Shown here: one piece after another, positions 7,855 to 16,261 of the stretch
Numbering within the stretch: position 1 is the first letter of the stretch
Layout: each line of letters starts with the position of its first letter
NCBI RefSeq assembly: GCF_004295585.1
Contig: NZ_AP019400.1
Location: 4,562,001 to 4,626,000 of the forward strand
From: Cohnella abietis
Lineage (GTDB): Bacteria > Bacillota > Bacilli > Paenibacillales > Paenibacillaceae
Direction: 5' to 3'
Length of the DNA: 64,000 bases
Position numbers and translations under genes: made by a program
The notes under the pieces: generated by a model
Told to the model about the DNA's origin: nothing
Database searches by the model: none
The model's input: only the letters and a program-made list of their open reading frames with translations

Positions 7855-9714
7855 TTGCGTCGGAATGTTTTGCTAGGAGCTTTATTTACCTTCGCTGTCG
7901 TTTTGTTTGCCATTCCTCTTCTGCCACCTAGTTTGAAAAATGTACATCATGCTCCACCTAAGGCACTTGAAGTACATCCGGCTAAGAAAGAAGCTATTTA
8001 CAAGCAGCAAACCATACAACAGGATATGGCAGCTACAGAGCGATTAGCTAGATCACAGGTAACACGGGATATGAAACAGTTTTTGAACAATAAAGATTCT
8101 AACAAAGATGCTCTGCGGAAATTCAAGGAGCTGTTAAACATTCACCCAGAGCTTCTATGGGTAGAATGGGTCGACGGTCAGAAAAAAAATACTGTTGGTA
8201 AAATCAAAAATGAATTAAGCGGTATTTCTAAGCATTATCTTGCAGAAGCTCGCAAATCGGTTGTCCAAGGTAGCAGCTACTCCTCCCCTATTTTTACCTA
8301 TGGTGGGAAAAGTTATTTCGTATTGTCGCAAGCACATACCTCTAAGCCTAAGCAAAGCATTGTAGCACTTGTGTCGACGGAAATCATTCAAGCCGTTGAA
8401 CGGCACCAGAAGAGAAATCTTCGTATAATCCCTTACCCTCCTGAAGGGCGATATCGCATAGAATCTGTCACTCCAGGCTCAAATCAAGAAACAACTGTTC
8501 GAACTGGCGAAGATAACGGAAATGCTAGCCATTACTCTATTGATGAAATCGTTGTAAAATTCCGTCAGCCCTTGACCGCTAAGCAACTGCTGCAGCTTCG
8601 TAAAGAGCTTAATTTATCGGTTGTGCGCCACACAGGAAAAACTTATGTATTTCGTTCGACGAAGCATGAAACCAGTCATTTGAAAGCTTATTTCATCGAC
8701 AAGTGGAACCCTGAATTTGTAGAACCTCACTACCTGTACATGACTAACGAATCGGAAGGAACATCAGCTACAGACAGTAAAATCATAGTGCCTAACGATA
8801 CACTCTATTCTGAATATCAATGGAATTTGCCAGAAATAACTACAGAAACCGGATGGAATGTTACGAAGGGAAGTAAGGATGTTATCGTTGCTGTATTGGA
8901 TACAGGAGTGCAAGCGGATCATCCTGATTTGAAGGGGCGACTCGTTAAAGGCGTAAACATTGTTGATCCCTCTAGTGCACCTGAGGATGATGTTGGTCAT
9001 GGTACTCATGTTGCTGGAATAATTGCGGCCAATGTTAATAATAAGGAAGGTGTAGCAGGTATGACCTGGTTTACTAAAATAATGCCAGTTAAAGTACTCG
9101 ACAGCTCTGGTGCTGGCTCCACCTATTCCGTCGCTCAAGGAATAATATGGGCTACTGATCATGGCGCAAATATTATTAATATGAGCTTGGGTAATTATGC
9201 TGAGGCCGAGTTTCTGCATGATGCTCTGAAATATGCTTATGAACACGGCGTTGTTTTAGTTGCGGCAAGCGGGAATGATAATACAGATCGCCCAGGTTAT
9301 CCTGCCGCTTACCCTGAGGTTTTCGCCGTGTCAGCAACAGATCAGAACGAAATGCGAGCAGAGTATTCTAATTACGGCGATTACATTGATGTTGCTGCTC
9401 CAGGGTCTTCTATTCCTAGCACCTATCCCGGAAGCAGGTATGCCGCCCTATCTGGAACGTCCATGGCTTGCCCTCACGTATCAGCCCTTGCTTCACTCGT
9501 TAAAGCTGCCAACCCGAAGCTAAGCAATATCGAGATTATGGACTTACTTCGTCGCACCTCACGAGATTTGGGGAAAAGCGGTAAAGATAAAGATTTTGGT
9601 TACGGACAGATTGATGTTAGATCAGCATTGCTATCCGCTAACGGAATAAATACCTCTTTACAGCTGTACCCGCAGCAGGTTCGTCGAGAGCTAAGTCAGT
9701 TGAATAAAAAATAA
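7855..9714 (+). CDS. Subtilisin-like serine protease (S8 family), exported or membrane-anchored
   Basis: A 619-residue subtilase. A basic start and a hydrophobic stretch (about residues 3-22) form a signal peptide or anchor. Residues about 30-310 are an N-terminal extension that includes a propeptide-like part. The catalytic domain follows with Asp349 in AVLDTGVQADHPDL, His382 in GHGTHVAG and Ser536 in SGTSMACPHVSA; the oxyanion Asn lies in ASGNDN. All three catalytic residues are intact. The TTG at 7855 is chosen over an ATG 21 bases upstream because the AAGGAGAGGTG ribosome site (7839-7850) lies between the two. The gene is monocistronic, on the plus strand, and ends at a strong bidirectional terminator. 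The substrate is unknown; the long N-terminal extension suggests regulated activation. Confidence 0.93.
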   Translation: MRRNVLLGALFTFAVVLFAIPLLPPSLKNVHHAPPKALEVHPAKKEAIYKQQTIQQDMAATERLARSQVTRDMKQFLNNKDSNKDALRKFKELLNIHPELLWVEWVDGQKKNTVGKIKNELSGISKHYLAEARKSVVQGSSYSSPIFTYGGKSYFVLSQAHTSKPKQSIVALVSTEIIQAVERHQKRNLRIIPYPPEGRYRIESVTPGSNQETTVRTGEDNGNASHYSIDEIVVKFRQPLTAKQLLQLRKELNLSVVRHTGKTYVFRSTKHETSHLKAYFIDKWNPEFVEPHYLYMTNESEGTSATDSKIIVPNDTLYSEYQWNLPEITTETGWNVTKGSKDVIVAVLDTGVQADHPDLKGRLVKGVNIVDPSSAPEDDVGHGTHVAGIIAANVNNKEGVAGMTWFTKIMPVKVLDSSGAGSTYSVAQGIIWATDHGANIINMSLGNYAEAEFLHDALKYAYEHGVVLVAASGNDNTDRPGYPAAYPEVFAVSATDQNEMRAEYSNYGDYIDVAAPGSSIPSTYPGSRYAALSGTSMACPHVSALASLVKAANPKLSNIEIMDLLRRTSRDLGKSGKDKDFGYGQIDVRSALLSANGINTSLQLYPQQVRRELSQLNKK

Positions 9715-9758
9715 AGTCTTAGACTGCAGTTGATTTATTTCAACAATCTTTACCTGTT

Positions 9759-9806
9759 AACGTAGTAATCCCCGCATACATGACGGTATGCGGGGATTAT
9801 TACGTT
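9759..9806. terminator. Strong bidirectional terminator between the subtilase and amidase genes
   Basis: A stem of about 20 bp is formed by AACGTAGTAATCCCCGCATA and its near-perfect complement at 9786-9806, with a 6-base loop. It separates two convergent genes. Confidence 0.85.
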
Positions 9807-9830
9807 ATTTTGTAGCTTGATATACGATAT

Positions 9831-11318
9831 TTAGAACAAGAATTCACCTAGATCTGGCGGACGACGGAAAAGTGTTGCCTGCTCAAAACTATAAGCGAGG
9901 CTGATTAGCGTGGGCTCACTGAAAGCCTTCCCGGAAAAGACAATACCAAATGGACCCTGCGTCGAATCGCCATCCGCATCAATTGTTCCTTTTGCTGAAT
10001 AACCGGCGGGCACCGTAATAAGGGGATACCCTAATCGGGCAGCAATGTACATGCCATCAATATCACCGGGTAACATTAATGCATCTAAGCCGTGTTGATC
10101 GAGTGCATAATCAATCCCTTGCGTTACAGCCGAATGGTTATATTCTTGACGTTTAAATTGATAGGTTATATTGGTTAAAACATTTTGTTCCGAGCGAATC
10201 AGATTGTCTTGGCCAAACTTCAATGCGGAAGCAGCGTGTTTCTGATTATAATCAATCAGATCTTGAATAGAATGCACAGGCATATCCGAGTTCAACTTCG
10301 ATAAATACCGATTCAGACCTGTTTTGAATTCGTAGCAGATAACATCATTGTTCCATGGATGCTGTTCCACATGGAGGTCCACAGGATCGATAACTGTAGC
10401 ACCTTGCTCACGCAGAACTTCGATGGCGGATTCCATGATGGAAAGTCTTTCTTCATCCAACGACCGATAGTAATGTCTGGGAATCCCAATACGAGCTTTA
10501 CGCAGAAAGTCTCGGTCGAGATAAGCTGTGTAGTCATGAAAAGTACGATGCGGGCTAGTCCGTGTTGCCTTATCGTTTTCGTCAATCCCAACGATTGCCC
10601 CCAGTAGAATCGCTGCATCAGTCACTGTCTTGGAAATGGGTCCTGGTGTATCCTGACTTATGGAGATCGGGATAATGCCGCTGCGGCTAGTTAGCCCTAC
10701 AGTAGGCTTTATTCCAACAAGAAAATGTTGGTTGGCCGGCCCAATTATCGAACCCGCGGTTTCTGTCCCGATCGCTACTGCTGCCAGGCTTGCCGCTACG
10801 GCTGCAGCCGATCCTGAGCTTGATCCACTGACGAAGAGCTTACCAGGTCCATATGGATTCAATACATACCCGCCTCTGGAGCTGTATCCAGCTGGCATAC
10901 GGTTGGACATGAAATTCGACCACTCGGTCATATTGGCTTTACCTAGAATAACTGCGCCGGCAGCGCGGAGCTTTGCGACTATGAACGAATCTTTAGAAGC
11001 AAACGACTCAGCCAATGCGATTGAACCAGCGCTCGTATGCATTCGGTCATGCGTATCGATGTTATCCTTGAGCAGGAGTGGAATTCCGTGCAGCGGCCCC
11101 CTACTACCTATTGTATTTCTCTCAAGGTCAAGATTCCTTGCTATTTCAAGCGCATCTGGATTGATCTCTAATACGGCATTGACAAGAGGATTATACTTAT
11201 GAATGCGTTCGATATATGCAAGCACGAGAGCTTCGGATGTACATTCACCTGAAGACATTGCCTTTTGCATGCCCACCAAATCGACTTCCTGAATCCACTC
11301 TTGTAAGTTAATACTCAT
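9831..11318 (-). CDS. Amidase-signature family hydrolase
   Basis: A 495-residue enzyme of the amidase signature family, which hydrolyses C-N amide bonds through a Ser-cisSer-Lys triad. Visible are the lysine in LLLKDNID, the Gly/Ser-rich signature VSGSSSGSAAAVAA with the cis-serine, and the nucleophile region IGTETAGSI. It resembles the GatA fold but stands alone, without gatB or gatC, and has the longer C-terminal part (LPGDIDGMYIAARLGYP, GPFGIVFSGKAFSE) of free-standing amidases. A tRNA amidotransferase role is therefore unlikely. The ATG at 11318 has only a weak GGGG ribosome site. The natural substrate cannot be told; such genes are often annotated as peptide or aryl-amide amidases. Confidence 0.88.
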   Translation of the reverse strand: MSINLQEWIQEVDLVGMQKAMSSGECTSEALVLAYIERIHKYNPLVNAVLEINPDALEIARNLDLERNTIGSRGPLHGIPLLLKDNIDTHDRMHTSAGSIALAESFASKDSFIVAKLRAAGAVILGKANMTEWSNFMSNRMPAGYSSRGGYVLNPYGPGKLFVSGSSSGSAAAVAASLAAVAIGTETAGSIIGPANQHFLVGIKPTVGLTSRSGIIPISISQDTPGPISKTVTDAAILLGAIVGIDENDKATRTSPHRTFHDYTAYLDRDFLRKARIGIPRHYYRSLDEERLSIMESAIEVLREQGATVIDPVDLHVEQHPWNNDVICYEFKTGLNRYLSKLNSDMPVHSIQDLIDYNQKHAASALKFGQDNLIRSEQNVLTNITYQFKRQEYNHSAVTQGIDYALDQHGLDALMLPGDIDGMYIAARLGYPLITVPAGYSAKGTIDADGDSTQGPFGIVFSGKAFSEPTLISLAYSFEQATLFRRPPDLGEFLF

Positions 11319-11691
11319 ATATTAAGATACCCCGTTATTGGAAAATTTTTGGACAACAGTAATATGGTAACATGCTGCCTTGCCAAGGGTATAGGGAGAG
11401 TTTGATTAGAAAAGAAAGTATCCCATCGCGCATGCACGAGGGAAATGTGCGTCCTAGCTAAACCGTATCATGCTTATTATCAATAAATTGACTACTTATT
11501 TGTTCTTACGAATTCCAGCGGCGCTATTGGGGGAAATATGGGAGGAGCGGTGCTACTTTACTGGATATAAGATGTGTGGAGTTCTTTAAAAAATAAAACC
11601 ATTAGATTTTGATCAAATAAGAGTTACTGAGTTGGTAAGCCATATGTTGCTCAATCCATTTCGGAGTAACCTCCGACATAAACGTCGATAT
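11319..11691. other. Intergenic stretch without a recognisable gene
   Basis: About 370 bases between the amidase gene and the RNase P RNA terminator. Only short frames are present, none with a convincing ribosome site and length. It should contain the amidase promoter, but I could not identify paired -35 and -10 boxes with confidence. A small CGGAG-TAAC-CTCCG hairpin lies near 11662-11675. Confidence 0.5.
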
Positions 11692-11729
11692 AAAAAAGAA
11701 GCTGCCCATAAGTTACCTTATGGGACAGC
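11692..11729 (-). terminator. Intrinsic terminator of rnpB
   Basis: On the minus strand GCTGTCCCATAAG and CTTATGGGCAGC form a stem with one bulged base and a GTAA loop, followed by TTCTTTTTT. It lies 23 bases after the RNA's P1 helix. Confidence 0.85.
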
Positions 11730-11752
11730 CCCTCGTTTAATTTCGTAGTAAG

Positions 11753-12171
11753 CCGGAAAGTTTGCCGTAAGCCGGGTTCTGTACTTCCGGTGGTAGTAAC
11801 GGGCAGCTTGCGCTTACCCTCCCACGATGGAAGCGACAATCATCTTTCTAGGCCGTACATTGCTATACGGCTCAAGCGACCAACCCGAACGCACCCCGGG
11901 CTAGGGCTGAGACTCTCACGAGCCTCCGCGTTCTCCTCGGTCTTGCTCCAAATGGGGTTTACCAGGGGCAAAGTCACCAGTGCCCCTCGTGGTCTCTTAC
12001 ACCACGGTTCCATCCTTGCCTGATCTGCGTAAGCAGCCATCGGCGGTCCATTTCTGTGGCCCTGTCCTTCAGCTCGCGCTGACTGGACGTTATCCAGCAT
12101 CCTGCCCTGTGGAGCCCGGACTTTCCTCTCGTGGCGCGAAGCCACCAGCGATTGTCTGTCAAACTTTCCGG
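11753..12171 (-). ncRNA. rnpB: RNase P RNA, Bacillus (B) type
   Basis: The catalytic RNA of ribonuclease P, which removes 5' leaders from tRNA precursors together with the RnpA protein. The ends form the P1 helix, with CCGGAAAGTTTG at the 5' end and CAAACTTTCCGG at the 3' end. Inside are the conserved GAGGAAAGTCCGGGCT element (P4 5' strand and CR-I), the ACAGAAA region, the GTAAACCCC loop element and the 3' ACAGAACCCGGCTTA element (P4 3' strand). The span is about 419 bases, in the range of Bacillota RNAs. A SigA-type promoter and an intrinsic terminator flank it. Several open frames run through this gene on both strands but are by-products of its GC-rich stems. Confidence 0.95.
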
Positions 12172-12183
12172 TTTGCAACGACT

Positions 12184-12212
12184 AGTATAACTCGAATTGT
12201 CCTCGCTGACAA
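12184..12212 (-). promoter_or_regulatory. SigA-type promoter of rnpB
   Basis: Minus strand: TTGTCA at 12212-12207, a 17-base spacer, and TATACT at 12189-12184. Transcription would begin about 6-8 bases on, just before the P1 helix. Confidence 0.7.
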
Positions 12213-12258
12213 CGTAAATGAATGGAGTCTATGTCAGAGTTCATACTTTTTGGTAAAA

Positions 12259-13374
12259 TTATCGTAGTTGAAAGGGCTCCGTATCTACCTTTGAAGCAAA
12301 TACTTCCGTTGCATATCCCTTAGCTTTAAGCTGCTCTGCAAGCCATTCAGCGGCTTTCGGCTTCATTATTTTCTCAGCATGATGCCCAGGATCGATAATC
12401 GTTAAACCCGCTGCCAATGCGTCCTGCGCGGAATGAAAATCAATATCTCCCGTAACAAGTACATCTGCTCCGGCAAATGTGGCATGACGAATATATTTTG
12501 CTCCTGCTCCACCCAGCACAGCCACTTTACGTACCTGTCTTGATCCGTCACCTACCATTCGCACGAATGGAACATCAAAGGCCGCTTTAACACGTTCGGC
12601 AAATTGGTCCAAGCTTTCCGCTTCCGGTAGGGTACCAACTCTGCCTAGCCCAAAGGAGCGACCCTTCAGATCCAAGGCATACAAATCATAAGCTACCTCC
12701 TCGTAAGGATGAGCCTTCAGCATAGCAGCTATTACTTTCTTTCGAGAACTAAGCGGGACAATTGTCTCAAGCCTTACTTCCTTCACCTGCGTTAGCTTGC
12801 CCTGCTTACCAACAAACGGATCACTGCCCTCCTGAGGCAAAAATGTACCCGTACCTTCGCTATTGAAGCTACAATGGCTATAATTCCCTATCCATCCAGC
12901 ACCTGCTGAGAACATAGCGGTTCGCACAATCTCATGATGCGTTTCAGGCACAAACACAACAAGCTTAAATAGCTTGTCTGTATGTATTTCCTCTAATATG
13001 CCTCGTCCCGTAAGCTCAAGTGCTTCTGCCATCCAATCATTGATTCCGCCTTCTGCGGTATCCAAATTCGTGTGCGATATATATACAGCAATGTCTTTAC
13101 GCAGTAAGCTAGCAGCTAATGCTCCTGCTGGAGTGTCTGTCCGAAGATGTGCTAGAGGCCTGTATATAACGGCATGGTGTGCAATAATGAGTTCAGCTCC
13201 CAAAGTAGCTGCCTCGTCCACCACTGCAGGTGTAACATCCAATGTGACGAGCACACGCTTAATTTCTTTAGCGACTGAACCAACCTGCAAACCAATTTTG
13301 TCATCGGGAACTGCATAATGCTTAGGTGCAAGTCGCTCCATTAATTGGATTATCGTTTCTCCACGGGCAAACAT
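12259..13374 (-). CDS. yqfO: Nif3-like dinuclear metal-centre protein (YqfO)
   Basis: A 371-residue member of the Nif3/DUF34 family: a hexameric protein with a dinuclear metal site, proposed to be a metal-dependent hydrolase or GTP cyclohydrolase I type 2-like enzyme; its true role is debated. The two Nif3 halves show the metal ligands in ELIIAHHAVIY near the N-terminus and in GDIDFHSAQDA plus DPGHHAE near the C-terminus. Between them is the inserted PII/CutA-like domain typical of the Bacillus form (about residues 130-235). The ATG at 13374 follows GGGAGGTG; an in-frame start further upstream would lie inside trmK without such a site. It overlaps the end of trmK by 25 bases, which suggests coupled translation. 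The same pair occurs in Bacillus (yqfN-yqfO). Confidence 0.9.
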   Translation of the reverse strand: MFARGETIIQLMERLAPKHYAVPDDKIGLQVGSVAKEIKRVLVTLDVTPAVVDEAATLGAELIIAHHAVIYRPLAHLRTDTPAGALAASLLRKDIAVYISHTNLDTAEGGINDWMAEALELTGRGILEEIHTDKLFKLVVFVPETHHEIVRTAMFSAGAGWIGNYSHCSFNSEGTGTFLPQEGSDPFVGKQGKLTQVKEVRLETIVPLSSRKKVIAAMLKAHPYEEVAYDLYALDLKGRSFGLGRVGTLPEAESLDQFAERVKAAFDVPFVRMVGDGSRQVRKVAVLGGAGAKYIRHATFAGADVLVTGDIDFHSAQDALAAGLTIIDPGHHAEKIMKPKAAEWLAEQLKAKGYATEVFASKVDTEPFQLR

Positions 13375-14120
13375 GACAACACCTCCCGGATTTCTCGCAC
13401 GTCCTCTTCCCATTCTCTCGCTTTCTCAGCAGCTTCTGAAGCAGTAGCATGGCTCAATTGCAATATAACTCTTTCCCGCTTAGCAATCTCCTGCTCCCAC
13501 TTAAGATGGAATGCTTCCGTCGGCTCTCTGAGCAGCAGTGGACCCATCTCGTATAATAACGCTGATGAAATCTTTAATAAGCTTGGGGCAAGTATGGCCT
13601 CATCATATAATCGCTTCTGCTCTGCTTGAGCTAATCCACTGTCCGTTTCTAGAGTCGCACGCATAAGCGTGTATATAACTCCGTCCTCTTCAAGGAGGAT
13701 TTCTCGATCTATTACGTAATCATGCTTTACTAACCATTGCCGAACTGCATCTTCAGCGACATGAGGGGAGAGCACAAGCGTTGTGACACCCTTCAGCTGC
13801 TCTTTACCTTGCTCCAAAATTCTTGCCATCAGGCTTCCACCCATGCCTGCAATAGTCACTGTATCCACTTCACCCGGTTCGAGTACGGACAGCCCGTCTC
13901 CTATACGTACAGAAATGATATCCCCCAAGTCAGCTTCGGATACTTGGCGTTTGGCAGCCTCTACAGGTCCATCATGCACATCACCTGCAACTGCATAGCT
14001 AATTTTCCCCGTCTTGGCTAGAAAAACCGGCAGCAACGCATGGTCTGTCCCGATATCAGCAAAACGAGCTCCCTCAGGAACCCACTCAGCCAATGCAGAC
14101 AAGCGACGGGACAATTTCAT
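13350..14120 (-). CDS. trmK: tRNA (adenine(22)-N(1))-methyltransferase TrmK
   Basis: TrmK methylates N1 of adenine 22 in the D-loop of some tRNAs, using S-adenosylmethionine. The 256-residue protein begins MKLSRRLSALAEWV, as in Bacillus YqfN, and has the Rossmann motif GARFADIGTDHALLPV (about residues 20-35) and the TIAGMGGSLMARIL motif that forms the catalytic pocket. The C-terminal half is a helical coiled-coil extension with WEQEIAKRERVI. The ATG at 14120 follows GATGGAG at 5 bases; the frame is open for 138 bases further upstream, but that part has no homology-like sequence and no better start. It lies downstream of the unknown membrane protein and overlaps the nif3 gene. Confidence 0.92.
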   Translation of the reverse strand: MKLSRRLSALAEWVPEGARFADIGTDHALLPVFLAKTGKISYAVAGDVHDGPVEAAKRQVSEADLGDIISVRIGDGLSVLEPGEVDTVTIAGMGGSLMARILEQGKEQLKGVTTLVLSPHVAEDAVRQWLVKHDYVIDREILLEEDGVIYTLMRATLETDSGLAQAEQKRLYDEAILAPSLLKISSALLYEMGPLLLREPTEAFHLKWEQEIAKRERVILQLSHATASEAAEKAREWEEDVREIREVLSCLPVEKR

Positions 14121-14167
14121 TTCTACTCCATCAATATTCTTACTTAACTCATTATTGTTTTTCATTG

Positions 14168-15001
14168 TTAAGCAACCCATTCCATCCATTGTTTTCTTAG
14201 TCGAAACATTGCTACTCCGGCAATTACAATTTTGAAAAGTATTTCTATTTGAATCCAATTCGTCTGAATTCCATACAGAGCTGAGTAAACCTCAGGCATA
14301 AACCATAACACTAACGCAGAAGCAAAGAAAACCGCCCCAACAGACTTAAAGCGAACATGAAGATACCAGCTCAGCCAAGCAAACAACAACGCCGCTGGTA
14401 TCCAAAATACTTGAACCTCGAATAGAGAGGGATTAGGAACATGTCTAGCCAGTAGCAAAGCATAGAACACGACAACCGCCATCCAACCAAACCAGTGAAG
14501 CAAAGGGACTCTCATTAATATACCTATGCCTATCCACACTAGCGAGCAGAATCCAAGCAGCAGCATAGGACCTATACCGCCCATCCAGCCATTTAACTGC
14601 ACAATACCGAATCCTGCCCCAATCAGGAATACCATTCCTATGCCTAATGATAACAACCCTCGAAGCGGATTATTATGCCTTTGCTTGCCACCGTATGCGA
14701 TAAAAGCCATTGTAACAGCGCCTGTTAAACCTATTTGCAATGATACTGGAAACGCGCTAAAATGAAGTACAACAAAACAAATCAAGGTAAAAATTCCAAA
14801 AGTAAGGAACCATTGCTTGCGCGATGCTTGACCAATTTTCTTAATTGTTGTCTCCATAAAGCCTTTCGGCCGCTCATTCAAATCATCTAAATATAGGTTT
14901 TCCAGGAAATCGCAATACTTCCCCGGCAGTAGCTTGCTGCGGCGCCAAGATTCAATTTCTTTAACGACTAAATTGCGCTTCTCTTCATCCAAAGCAGCCA
15001 T
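14168..15001 (-). CDS. Multi-pass membrane protein of unknown function between rpoD and trmK
   Basis: A 277-residue protein that I do not recognise. Residues 1-60 are soluble and charged, with LVVKEIESWRRSKLLPG and a conserved-looking YCDFLENLYL segment, resembling the N-terminal helical part of DUF2157-type membrane proteins. From about residue 65 on there are roughly eight membrane helices, mostly short and Trp/Gly/Leu-rich. It starts at ATG 15001, directly after the rpoD terminator, so it needs its own promoter or read-through. It lies 47 bases upstream of trmK and may be co-transcribed with trmK and nif3. The DUF2157 comparison is only an impression. Confidence 0.65.
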   Translation of the reverse strand: MAALDEEKRNLVVKEIESWRRSKLLPGKYCDFLENLYLDDLNERPKGFMETTIKKIGQASRKQWFLTFGIFTLICFVVLHFSAFPVSLQIGLTGAVTMAFIAYGGKQRHNNPLRGLLSLGIGMVFLIGAGFGIVQLNGWMGGIGPMLLLGFCSLVWIGIGILMRVPLLHWFGWMAVVVFYALLLARHVPNPSLFEVQVFWIPAALLFAWLSWYLHVRFKSVGAVFFASALVLWFMPEVYSALYGIQTNWIQIEILFKIVIAGVAMFRLRKQWMEWVA

Positions 15002-15026
15002 GCCGACGATCCCCCTTATTCGATTG

Positions 15027-15064
15027 AAAAAAAAGACCTTCAGCCATTACGGCAAAGGCCTCTA
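15027..15064 (-). terminator. Intrinsic terminator after rpoD
   Basis: Minus strand: AGGCCTTTGCC and GGCTGAAGGTCT pair around a short loop, with a small internal mismatch, and are followed by eight T residues. It lies 20-55 bases past the rpoD stop. Confidence 0.75.
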
Positions 15065-15082
15065 TCATCCAAATACTATTTA

Positions 15083-16228
15083 TTATTCTAAAAAGTCTTT
15101 CAATCGTTTACTGCGACTCGGGTGGCGGAGCTTACGTAACGCTTTAGCCTCGATTTGACGGATACGCTCACGTGTTACGCCGAATACTTTACCGACCTCT
15201 TCAAGCGTACGAGTACGTCCATCATCCAATCCAAAACGCAAACGAAGAACATTTTCTTCACGCTCAGTGAGCGTGTCCAGAACATCCTCCAACTGCTCCT
15301 TGAGAAGCTCATACGCGGCAGCATCTGCTGGAGCCAACGCTTCCTGATCTTCGATAAAGTCCCCTAAATGGGAATCATCTTCTTCACCGATAGGCGTTTC
15401 TAATGAGACAGGCTCTTGAGCAATTTTCATGATTTCTCTAACTTTATCTACACTTAACTCCATCTGTTCAGCAATTTCTTCAGGTGTAGGCTCTCTACCC
15501 AATTCCTGCAGCAGCTGTCTAGATACTCGAATAAGTTTATTTATTGTCTCGACCATATGAACAGGGATCCGTATCGTTCTCGCTTGATCCGCGATAGCCC
15601 GTGTAATCGCCTGTCTTATCCACCATGTGGCATAAGTACTGAATTTGAATCCTTTATCATGATCGAATTTTTCGACCGCTTTAAGAAGACCCATATTCCC
15701 TTCCTGAATAAGATCCAGGAACAGCATACCCCGTCCAACGTAACGCTTCGCGATACTGACGACTAGACGAAGGTTGGCTTCTGCCAGCCTTTTTTTGGCT
15801 TCTTCGCCATCAGGTCCGCCAATTTCAATCTTCTTGGCTAGTTCAACCTCATCATCTGCACCAAGCAACGGCACTCGTCCGATTTCTTTAAGGTACATTC
15901 TCACGGGGTCATTAATTTTGATACCTGGTGGAAGCGAGAGATCGTCGTCGAAATTAAATTCGTCACGCTCTTCCTCTTCACCATTGTTATGACCGTGTGG
16001 TCTCTCGCGTCCCAGTTCATCGTGGTCATTGGAAACCTCGATACCGATATCCGCCAGCTGCTCGAAAAATTCGTCAATTTGCTCGGGGTCCTGATCAAAT
16101 GGAGACAGCTTCTCCATGATGTCTTTATAGGTCAAGGAAGATTTCTTCTTACCTTGTTCGATCAGCTGAGCCTTAACCTGTTCTAGTGTCGCTTCCGTTT
16201 CCAATCCGGTGTGTTGATCGTTTGCCAT
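15083..16228 (-). CDS. rpoD: RNA polymerase primary sigma factor SigA (RpoD)
   Basis: The housekeeping sigma factor, which recognises TTGACA/TATAAT promoters. The 381-residue protein has a region 1.1-like N-terminus (QVKAQLIEQGKKKSSLTYKDIMEKL), an acidic linker with a His/Asn/Gly-Glu-rich stretch, region 1.2 (DPVRMYLKEIG), region 2 (LDLIQEGNMGLLKAVEKF; region 2.4 YATWWIRQAITRAIADQ), region 3 and region 4.2 (VGKVFGVTRERIRQIEAKAL). Length and motifs match Bacillus SigA (371 residues). It follows dnaG by 33 bases in the conserved yqxD-dnaG-rpoD operon and is closed by a terminator. Confidence 0.97.
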   Translation of the reverse strand: MANDQHTGLETEATLEQVKAQLIEQGKKKSSLTYKDIMEKLSPFDQDPEQIDEFFEQLADIGIEVSNDHDELGRERPHGHNNGEEEERDEFNFDDDLSLPPGIKINDPVRMYLKEIGRVPLLGADDEVELAKKIEIGGPDGEEAKKRLAEANLRLVVSIAKRYVGRGMLFLDLIQEGNMGLLKAVEKFDHDKGFKFSTYATWWIRQAITRAIADQARTIRIPVHMVETINKLIRVSRQLLQELGREPTPEEIAEQMELSVDKVREIMKIAQEPVSLETPIGEEDDSHLGDFIEDQEALAPADAAAYELLKEQLEDVLDTLTEREENVLRLRFGLDDGRTRTLEEVGKVFGVTRERIRQIEAKALRKLRHPSRSKRLKDFLE

Positions 16229-16261
16229 TGCCGACTCCCTCCTCCCTGATCAGCCTGCGTA

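Noticed and set aside
9831..11318. GatA subunit of a tRNA amidotransferase
   Set aside because: No gatB or gatC nearby, and the C-terminal part matches free-standing amidases.
11840..12178. Open frames on both strands across 11650-12270
   Set aside because: They lie in the RNase P RNA gene and its flanks; the RNA motifs and P1 pairing explain the region.
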